From: Pseudomonas sp.
Lineage (GTDB): Bacteria; Pseudomonadota; Gammaproteobacteria; Pseudomonadales; Pseudomonadaceae
DNA: 11,264 nucleotides
Reading direction: 5' to 3'
Assembly: GCA_026398835.1 (NCBI GenBank)
Contig: JAPLSD010000399.1
Location: 1 to 11,264 of the forward strand
This document shows, piece after piece, positions 7,398-11,264 of the stretch. A model generated the notes under the pieces. That model had not been told where the DNA came from and searched no databases. It worked only from the letters and a program-made list of their open reading frames with translations. Positions within the stretch are counted from its first letter, which is position 1. Each line of letters begins with the position of its first letter. The translations under genes and the position numbers were made by a program.

Positions 7398-7423
7398 TGA
7401 TGTGCAGTGATTGTTGCACCGCC

Positions 7424-7471
7424 ATCGCGGGCACCGCGTAATCCCTGTGGGAGCGAGGCTTGCCCGCGATC
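7424..7471. repeat. REP-like palindromic element
   Basis: ATCGCGGGCA (7424-7433) is the perfect reverse complement of TGCCCGCGAT (7461-7470). Between them lies CTGTGGGAGCGAGGCT, and with the right arm this gives the familiar Pseudomonas REP unit CTGTGGGAGCGAGCTTGC...CGCGAT. It sits between the ybaK stop and the DUF2789 gene, the usual intergenic position, and may act as a transcript-end or mRNA-stabilising structure. Confidence 0.7.
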
Positions 7472-7547
7472 GACTCGGGCCGCGTTCGGACGCAGCAGTC
7501 GCAATAAGATTGTCCGCTAAATCACCGTCTCATCCCGGGAGTCCCCC

Positions 7548-7793
7548 ATGGAATCACCCACCCACAGCCTGCCATCCCTGTTCAAACAACTCGGCCTGGC
7601 CGATGACCCCGTCAGCATCGACCAATTCATCGCCACCCACTCACCGCTCAAACCCGAACTGCACCTGGCCGACGCCTTCTTCTGGACCAAAAGCCAGGCG
7701 GATTTTCTGCGTGATGAAGTTCTGGACGACGCCGATTGGGCAGAGGTGGTGGATCAACTGGATGTGCTGATGAGGAAGGGGCGGGGGGTGTAA
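7548..7793 (+). CDS. DUF2789 family protein
   Basis: An 81-aa small acidic soluble protein. It has the DUF2789 pattern: an N-terminal MESPTHSLPSLFKQLGL, the middle FIATHSPLKPELHLADAFFW and the C-terminal FLRDEVLDDADWAEVVDQLD. The function of the family is unknown; it is common in Pseudomonas and related gammaproteobacteria. The start ATG 7548 has GGGAG about 6 nt upstream. The stop TAA lies inside the first of three TAAAAAAATCTG repeats belonging to the region in front of fic, so the gene's 3' end directly abuts the variable segment. No terminator is visible after it. Confidence 0.85.
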   Translation: MESPTHSLPSLFKQLGLADDPVSIDQFIATHSPLKPELHLADAFFWTKSQADFLRDEVLDDADWAEVVDQLDVLMRKGRGV

Positions 7794-7852
7794 AAAAATC
7801 TGAGGAAAACAGGCGAAATGTAAAAAAATCTGGTGAGTAGTAAAAAAATCTG
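7790..7852 (+). repeat. Three direct repeats GTAAAAAAATCTG upstream of fic
   Basis: Identical 13-bp copies lie at 7790-7802, 7820-7832 and 7840-7852, so the starts are 30 and 20 bp apart. Whole turns of the helix separate them, so all three present the same face. They end 42 bp before the fic start. The first copy includes the stop codon of the preceding gene. They look like binding sites for a regulator of fic. The binding protein is not known from the sequence; the Fic protein's own basic C-terminal domain is a candidate. Confidence 0.7.
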
Positions 7853-7894
7853 GGCTTTAATCGCCAAAGTGAATTTTTTCTGTGGAAGCTCACC

Positions 7895-9364
7895 ATGTCT
7901 GTTGTCGGATACGCCCACCTGCGTAATGCGCTAGGCCTTAAAGCCTTTGAGCCAAAACGCACAGCAATGATCAAGCCTGTTACCCGGATCACCTTGATCG
8001 GCGATTGCTTGGCCGTTCCGCAATCCGTGGCACCTGCTCAGGACTCAATGCTTGAGCATATTCTGTTTGCCCTCAAACACGAAGGCATCAACCTTGGCAT
8101 CCTCGCCCAAGCACTTGAAACAATTTCCGCCGAGCAATTACTGACCGAGTTGGCCAAAGCACCCAATGGTGTCTTTATCCGCAAGGCTTGCTTCCTATGG
8201 GAAAGCTTTACAGGACAACAGCTCGACTATTCAACACCGGTGCGCGGCAGCGTTGTCGCATTATTCGATCCGCAGCGCTATGTAACCGGCCCTGCTGTGC
8301 GCAATAGCCGCTGGCGAATCGACTTCAACGGTCTCGGCTCCCTTGGTTACTGCGCCACCGTGGAGCGGACCCCGGGACTCGAAGCCCTACTCAGCCTCGA
8401 CATCCTTGGCCGGGCCAAAGCCTTTATGGCGACCTTACCCCCGGAGATGATGGACCGCGCCATAAACTGGGCCTACCTCCACGAAACTCGCGACTCCTTC
8501 GCTATCGAGAAGGAAGAGCCCAGCGAAGAAAAATCCCGACGCTTCGTTCAATTGCTACGCCAGGCCCATGAAGGCCGCGAGCTGAGCGAAGACTATCTGG
8601 TCGAGTTGCAGAACAGCACTGTCTCCAATCCCTTCGACAAAGCCGTGATGTTTCGACACGAGCAAAATCATCTGCACAACGGCCTGCGAGGCGCTGCCGG
8701 TGTGAGCTATGTGCCACCCGCGCCGGACTTGTGCCGCGAATTGATGCAAGAACTGATGACCTTCGCCAATCAGGCTTCGCGGCAGATCGATCCATTGGTT
8801 GCCGCTGCTGTGACAGCCTTTAGTTTCGTCTTTCTTCATCCGTTTATGGATGGCAACGGCCGACTTTCTCGCTTTTTGATCCACCAGACGCTTTGCCACT
8901 GCGGCGCGCTCGAAAATGGGTTGCTCCTGCCCGTCTCAGTGGCCATGAAACACGAAGAACAAAGCTATCTGGCCGCCTTGAAGGACTTCTCCCTGCCTGC
9001 TCGTGAGTTCTGGAACGTCACTTGGCTGGACGCGGAAAAAATGGCCTGTGAATTCATAGGCCACCCATCGATCTACCGCTTCTGGGACGCCACTCGCTGT
9101 GTCGAATTCACCCTGCAAATGGCCCGCCGTGCCCTTGAAGTCGAGCTACGCGAAGAAACCGAATTCCTTGGCCGCTATGACCGCGTGATCAAAGCCGTCA
9201 ACCAGCGCTTTGACGTGCGTGGCAGTGACCTGTCCAGGCTGGTGATGATGTGCCTGGACAACGAGGGAAAGGTCTCCAGGAATCGGCGCAAGCAGTTTCA
9301 GTACAGCGTGCCGGAGGAGGTTTTTGAATTTATTGAGGCGGAGGCAGGGAAGGTGTTGGTTTAG
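7895..9364 (+). CDS. Fic family protein (class II, putative AMP transferase)
   Basis: A 489-aa protein. The Fic core motif HPFMDGNGRLSRF is at 315-327 (catalytic His315, Asn321 and Arg323 of HPFx(D/E)GNGRxxR), followed by FLIHQTL. Upstream is a class II type inhibitory helix, TRDSFAIEKEEPS (198-210), with Ser201...Glu205. That glutamate would block ATP gamma-phosphate binding until released, so activity is probably self-inhibited. The large N-terminal part (1-190) contains MLEHILFALKHEGINLGIL, matching long Fic proteins whose N-terminus has no known function. The C-terminal part (about 425-485) has the basic segment GKVSRNRRKQF, typical of the C-terminal helical domain of such proteins and possibly DNA-binding. 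Fic enzymes usually transfer AMP to hydroxyl side chains of target proteins. There is no separate antitoxin gene. ATG 7895 is preceded by GGAAG 9 nt away. Confidence 0.85.
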   Translation: MSVVGYAHLRNALGLKAFEPKRTAMIKPVTRITLIGDCLAVPQSVAPAQDSMLEHILFALKHEGINLGILAQALETISAEQLLTELAKAPNGVFIRKACFLWESFTGQQLDYSTPVRGSVVALFDPQRYVTGPAVRNSRWRIDFNGLGSLGYCATVERTPGLEALLSLDILGRAKAFMATLPPEMMDRAINWAYLHETRDSFAIEKEEPSEEKSRRFVQLLRQAHEGRELSEDYLVELQNSTVSNPFDKAVMFRHEQNHLHNGLRGAAGVSYVPPAPDLCRELMQELMTFANQASRQIDPLVAAAVTAFSFVFLHPFMDGNGRLSRFLIHQTLCHCGALENGLLLPVSVAMKHEEQSYLAALKDFSLPAREFWNVTWLDAEKMACEFIGHPSIYRFWDATRCVEFTLQMARRALEVELREETEFLGRYDRVIKAVNQRFDVRGSDLSRLVMMCLDNEGKVSRNRRKQFQYSVPEEVFEFIEAEAGKVLV

Positions 9365-9437
9365 GTAAGCGCGAACGTAGTGCTGTGTACGAACGAGCTA
9401 AAAAACGCTAAGAAAAGTAAGCGGCCAACCCGTTTGG

Positions 9438-9467
9438 TTGCACACCCCGAACCATCCCCCCTATAGT
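9438..9467 (+). promoter_or_regulatory. Sigma70-type promoter for the C4-like leader
   Basis: TTGCAC (9438-9443) and TATAGT (9462-9467) are separated by 18 bp, a good housekeeping promoter match. The predicted start of transcription is near 9474, at the beginning of the first leader hairpin (GTCGCC 9475-9480 with GGCGAC 9488-9493). Confidence 0.6.
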
Positions 9468-9474
9468 TCGCCCC

Positions 9475-9533
9475 GTCGCCGCACATCGGCGACAGGATTT
9501 GGCGATCCTAGTCACAACCCTGCGCTTCAGCGC
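9475..9533 (+). promoter_or_regulatory. 5' leader hairpins ahead of the C4-like RNA
   Basis: Three short stem-loops follow one another: GTCGCC/GGCGAC (9475-9480, 9488-9493), GGAT-TTGGCG-ATCC (9495-9508) and GCGC-TTCA-GCGC (9522-9533). The second shares bases with the first, so they may alternate. The middle loop shows TTGGCG, the same sequence as the antisense target site, so it could act as a decoy or a feedback site. Confidence 0.45.
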
Positions 9534-9540
9534 CCAGAAC

Positions 9541-9660
9541 TCTCTTGCCTCCACTTTTTTGGTTGGCGAGATGCTTTATGGCGGCTGTGCGTGGGAGACC
9601 TTCGGGTCTGCCGGGTTGGGTCGTGACCGGTTCGCCAACCTGCGTACAGCTGCCACCCTT
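9541..9660 (+). ncRNA. C4-like antisense RNA
   Basis: A strongly structured leader. GGCGGCTGTGCG (9580-9591) pairs over all 12 nt, with G-U wobbles, with CGTACAGCTGCC (9643-9654). Inside this stem are AGACC-UUCG-GGUCU (9596-9609) and GGUUGG (9614-9619) with CCAACC (9635-9640). The fold and the ...CCAACCTGCGTACAGCTGCCACC end match my memory of the C4 antisense RNA family (phage P1/P7 c4, P4 CI RNA), which represses translation of a coupled short cistron. Two antisense segments are present: GCCTCCA (9547-9553) is complementary to TGGAGGC (9681-9687), and TCGCCAA (9632-9638) to TTGGCGA (9667-9673). They are in the right antiparallel order. The mature RNA ends are not known; processing from the long leader is assumed by analogy. 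The family assignment needs a covariance search. Confidence 0.65.
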
Positions 9661-9675
9661 TTTCGTTTGGCGACG

Positions 9676-9720
9676 ATGAATGGAGGCTCCAAAACACGAC
9701 CTTTGAGATATGTCCCATGA
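9676..9720 (+). CDS. Minicistron (14 aa) targeted by the C4-like RNA
   Basis: ATG 9676 opens a 14-codon frame (MNGGSKTRPLRYVP) whose stop TGA overlaps the start ATG of the next gene (ATGA at 9717-9720). The two antisense target sites, TTGGCGA (9667-9673) and TGGAGGC (9681-9687), flank this ATG. In phage P1/P7 the C4 RNA blocks the short icd cistron, and the following ant gene depends on icd translation; the layout here is the same in form. The frame is open upstream to about 9499, so a longer product is possible. Translation of this cistron is an inference. Confidence 0.4.
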   Translation: MNGGSKTRPLRYVP

Positions 9721-9995
9721 CTCCATACCGCCCCCTGACATCCAACCCCACCGCAGCCTCCGTTCTAGCCTTCAACACCCTCGCGGCGACCCATCTTCTG
9801 CACGAAACTGCCTGTAGCCGCGTGCGCATTGGCACCGATCTGCTGGAAACCCTCACGTCGGTCACCATCCGCGATATCAACGATCAGGATCTTTACCGCT
9901 TGATCAATGCCGCGTTTGTGTCGTTGAGAGACGGTTTGGACATGATGGAAGAAGTGCAGCATCGCCTGACCGCCCAGGCACTGAAAGCGACCTGA
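9717..9995 (+). CDS. Small protein of unknown function, translationally coupled to a C4-controlled minicistron
   Basis: A 92-aa soluble protein that I do not assign to a family. It is mainly helical in character: residues 15-45 (ASVLAFNTLAATHLLHETAC), LETLTSVTIRDINDQDLYRL and a C-terminal DGLDMMEEVQHRLTAQALKA. It has no signal peptide, membrane helix or clear HTH. Its ATG has only a weak ribosome binding site (GAGATAT). The start overlaps the stop of the 14-aa frame by 4 nt, so expression probably relies on coupling and hence on the C4-like RNA. Small Pseudomonas proteins of this size class behind similar leaders are, as I recall, common and uncharacterised. A strong palindrome (10007-10037) follows the stop and may end the transcript. 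Confidence 0.6.
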   Translation: MTPYRPLTSNPTAASVLAFNTLAATHLLHETACSRVRIGTDLLETLTSVTIRDINDQDLYRLINAAFVSLRDGLDMMEEVQHRLTAQALKAT

Positions 9996-10006
9996 CGTTT
10001 ACCTCT

Positions 10007-10037
10007 GATCGTTCCCACGCAGAGCGTGGGAACGATC
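10007..10037. repeat. Perfect palindrome, REP/terminator-like
   Basis: GATCGTTCCCACGC (10007-10020) and GCGTGGGAACGATC (10024-10037) pair perfectly over 14 bp around the loop AGA. This is a known type of Pseudomonas repetitive extragenic palindrome. It lies 11 bp after the stop of the 92-aa gene. It has no T-run, so if it ends transcripts it would do so as a stem-loop that blocks 3' decay rather than as a classic intrinsic terminator. Confidence 0.75.
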
Positions 10038-10058
10038 CACAATCTCCGTATAGATCTG

Positions 10059-10080
10059 ATACCTGTGGCGAGGGTGCTCG
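10059..10080 (+). repeat. Degenerate REP-like fragment
   Basis: ATACCTGTGGCGAGGGTGCTCG resembles the start of the Pseudomonas REP variant beginning ACCTGTGGCGAGGG and ending in GCTTGC. The downstream half is not recognisable. The remainder of the gap up to 10134 shows no other feature. Confidence 0.4.
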
Positions 10081-10134
10081 TCTCGAAATGCCGAGCTGCC
10101 CGACATTTTGGGCGAGCCGAGATTCCAGGTCGTT

Positions 10135-10338
10135 CTAAAACACAGTGAGCGATCTAGAAACCTGAGCCCGTCGAGCCGCGTATTCAGCCTCGACCTCATC
10201 ATTGGATTGGCCTTGCCCTCTATGCATTGACGCACGGGCCGCTTCGACTTTGTGCTGCAGAAACTCAACGTATTGGATGGAATCCCTCCGGTCCCGCGTG
10301 TCCTCGGACGGCATTGTTGTAGTAGGTCGTTTCGACAT
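10135..10338 (-). CDS. Small antitoxin-like protein
   Basis: A 67-aa hydrophilic, charged protein. The N-terminus (MSKRPTTTMPSEDTRDRRD) looks disordered. The rest, QYVEFLQHKVEAARASMHRG followed by GQSNDEVEAEYAARRAQ, has the shape of antitoxin C-termini, where a helix of the form KVE.ARAS...G is followed by (N)DEVEAE(F/Y)..RRA. No DNA-binding domain (RHH or HTH) is visible. No RelE/ParE-like toxin is found immediately upstream or downstream, so it may be an orphan or a remnant. I chose ATG 10338 because GGAGAG lies 7 nt before it; the longer frame from 10431 adds 31 residues of no clear family. It is divergent from the MarR gene. Confidence 0.45.
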   Translation of the reverse strand: MSKRPTTTMPSEDTRDRRDSIQYVEFLQHKVEAARASMHRGQGQSNDEVEAEYAARRAQVSRSLTVF

Positions 10339-10444
10339 CGCTGGTCTCTCCATTGGGTCCCTGAACCCTATAGATGTTTTCGGTAGAGCGAGCGCATTGG
10401 TAAGCGCTATCACGAGATAGTCCTCCACCAATGTGTTTCAAAAC

Positions 10445-10492
10445 TTGACTGAAATTACCCACCAATGCCATATTGATAGTTAGCAAACTAAC
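10445..10492 (+). promoter_or_regulatory. Promoter and palindromic operator of the MarR gene
   Basis: GTTAG-CAAA-CTAAC (10479-10492) is a perfect 5+5 palindrome, the size and style of MarR-family operators. A possible promoter is TTGACT (10445-10450) and CATATT (10469-10474) with 18-bp spacing; that would put the operator over the transcription start, 18-31 bp before the MarR start codon. Autorepression, relieved by a ligand, is the expected logic. Confidence 0.55.
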
Positions 10493-10509
10493 AGTGTGCG
10501 AATTTCCCT

Positions 10510-10965
10510 TTGCTCAACAATCTCGACGCTCTCCAGATGAATATCAGCAGTGGCATGGTGGTCGCTTCGCGGCATTGGCGGCGGATCTGTCAGACCACGC
10601 TGGTCAACTATGGAGTCTCCGAAGCCTGCGCCGTGCCGTTGTTGATGATCGGGCGCTTGGGCGAGGGTGTGCGGCAGGTGACGGTGGCGCACGCGGCGGG
10701 GATGGAGAGCCCGTCTCTTGTCCGTCTGCTCGATCAGTTGTGCAAGGCGGGTTACGTGTGCCGCACTGAAGATGCCCATGACCGCCGCGCCAAATGCTTG
10801 AGCCTGACCCAGAGCGGTCGCGAACTGGTGCAGGCGGTCGAAGTCGAGCTGGTGCGCTTGCGCCGGGAGGTGCTCGAAGGCATCGAGCCGGCGGATCTTG
10901 AGGCCGCATTGCGGGTGATCCGCGCGTTTGAGTCGGCCACGCATTTACCGGTGACGACTTCTTGA
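10510..10965 (+). CDS. MarR family transcriptional regulator
   Basis: A 151-aa winged-helix dimer-type regulator. The recognition helix region is QVTVAHAAGMESPSLVRLLD (56-75). The wing carries the family signature TEDAHDRRAKCLSLTQSGREL (86-106), with the D.RRAK motif. The N-terminal (12-30) and C-terminal (105-145) helices would make the dimer interface. The start is uncertain: TTG 10510 keeps the segment LDALQMNISSGMVVA, which I recall as conserved in relatives, while ATG 10537 is the first ATG; neither has a good Shine-Dalgarno. It is followed with a possible 4-nt overlap by a FUSC efflux protein, so it likely represses an operon exporting an aromatic or similar toxic compound and responds to that compound. 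Confidence 0.85.
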   Translation: MLNNLDALQMNISSGMVVASRHWRRICQTTLVNYGVSEACAVPLLMIGRLGEGVRQVTVAHAAGMESPSLVRLLDQLCKAGYVCRTEDAHDRRAKCLSLTQSGRELVQAVEVELVRLRREVLEGIEPADLEAALRVIRAFESATHLPVTTS

Positions 10966-11264
10966 ACGGATTTTTTACCGGCATGCCACCCGCACGGGAC
11001 TGGTTTTATGGCGTGCGCACCTTCGCGGCATCGATGATCGCGTTGTACATCGCCCTGTTGATGCAGATGCCGCGCCCATATTGGGCGATGGCCACGGTGT
11101 ATATCGTTTCCAGTCCCTTCGTGGGCCCCACCAGTTCCAAGGCGTTGTATCGCGCCGTCGGCACGTTTTTAGGTGCAGCGGCAGCGGTGTTTTTTGTGCC
11201 GATGTTTGTGCAGACGCCGCTGCTGCTGGCGGTGGTGATTGCGCTGTGGACCGGCATTCTGCTG
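10962..11264 (+). CDS. FUSC family transporter, N-terminal part (runs off the window)
   Basis: The frame stays open to the last base. From ATG 10983 it reads MPPARDWFYGVRTFAASMIA, then LYIALLM, PRPYWAMATVYIVSSPFVGP, TSSKALYRAVGTFLGAAAA and a second hydrophobic helix. This is the start of a FUSC/AaeB-type inner-membrane efflux protein (fusaric acid or aromatic carboxylic acid export): membrane helices with the PYWA.....V..P..G....KA..R..GT motif. The start may be TTG 10962, overlapping the MarR stop as TTGA and adding LNGFFTG, or ATG 10983. I list the longer form because the overlap suggests coupling. The rest of the gene, and probably a membrane fusion protein, should follow outside the window. 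Confidence 0.85.
   Translation, partial: MNGFFTGMPPARDWFYGVRTFAASMIALYIALLMQMPRPYWAMATVYIVSSPFVGPTSSKALYRAVGTFLGAAAAVFFVPMFVQTPLLLAVVIALWTGILL

Noticed and set aside
7790..7852. Three 13-bp repeats as a CRISPR remnant or origin iterons
   Set aside because: Repeats are too short, intervals are 17 and 7 bp, and there is no rep or cas gene nearby; promoter-proximal regulatory sites fit better.
9423..9440. Hairpin CAACC/GGTTG as terminator of fic
   Set aside because: Only 5 bp, no T-run, and it overlaps the -35 of the next promoter.
9508..9880. Minus-strand frames across the C4-like leader
   Set aside because: They lie opposite a strongly structured RNA with a plus-strand promoter and have no family features.
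9999..10268. Minus-strand frame downstream of the antitoxin-like gene as a missing toxin
   Set aside because: It shows no RelE/ParE-type motifs, runs through the perfect palindrome at 10007-10037, and mostly overlaps the antitoxin-like gene.
10265..10486. Minus-strand 73-codon frame upstream of the antitoxin-like gene
   Set aside because: No good start signal, overlaps the antitoxin-like gene in another frame and runs over the MarR operator; no family match recognised, so left out.

Overview
The window looks like a chromosomal accessory region of a Pseudomonas, most likely of the P. fluorescens group. The evidence is the gene families present (slipin/NfeD pair, DUF2789 protein, orphan RHS core gene, MarR/FUSC pair) and several Pseudomonas-type REP palindromes (2841-2866, 7424-7471, 10007-10037, degenerate at 10059-10080). 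There are no rRNA or tRNA genes and no CRISPR array. All calls are from reading the sequence and from remembered family features; no database search was run.

Layout. (1) 1-141 is the outer end of an IS21-type insertion sequence, with four 23-bp-spaced terminal repeats, driven into an orphan RHS-core gene (67-417, minus). (2) 560-2645 (minus) is a tight three-gene operon with 4-nt overlaps at both junctions: a winged-helix regulator, an AbiEii/DUF6036-like nucleotidyltransferase and a short PP2C phosphatase. Its promoter region carries repeated TGTCCA/TGGAC boxes. It resembles a toxin-antitoxin or defence cassette with an added phosphatase. (3) 3053-4747 (plus) is a GT39/ArnT-like membrane glycosyltransferase whose last ~60 codons are read from the antisense of the convergent slipin gene. 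(4) 4568-6699 (minus) is an NfeD membrane protease followed by slipin, with a hairpin covering the nfeD ribosome binding site. (5) 6933-7793 (plus) holds a YbaK-type deacylase and a DUF2789 protein. (6) 7895-9364 (plus) is a class II Fic protein preceded by three copies of a TAAAAAAATCTG repeat.

(7) 9438-9995 is, to me, the most striking part. A sigma70-type promoter precedes a strongly structured leader resembling the phage C4 antisense RNA family. Two 7-nt segments of this RNA are perfectly complementary, in the correct antiparallel order, to two sites flanking the ATG of a 14-codon minicistron. The minicistron's stop overlaps the start of a 92-aa ORF, so the layout is that of an antisense-controlled, translationally coupled switch. 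(8) 10135-10338 (minus) is a small antitoxin-like protein with no visible toxin. (9) 10445 to the end is a MarR regulator with a palindromic operator, overlapping the start of a FUSC-family efflux protein that runs off the window.

How the parts work together: several pairs look functionally linked, namely wHTH/NTase/PP2C, NfeD/slipin, C4-like RNA/minicistron/92-aa protein and MarR/FUSC. The ybaK and DUF2789 genes look like ordinary chromosomal background. The IS end, the RHS fragment, the three-gene cassette, the Fic gene and the C4-like unit give the window the character of a variable region.
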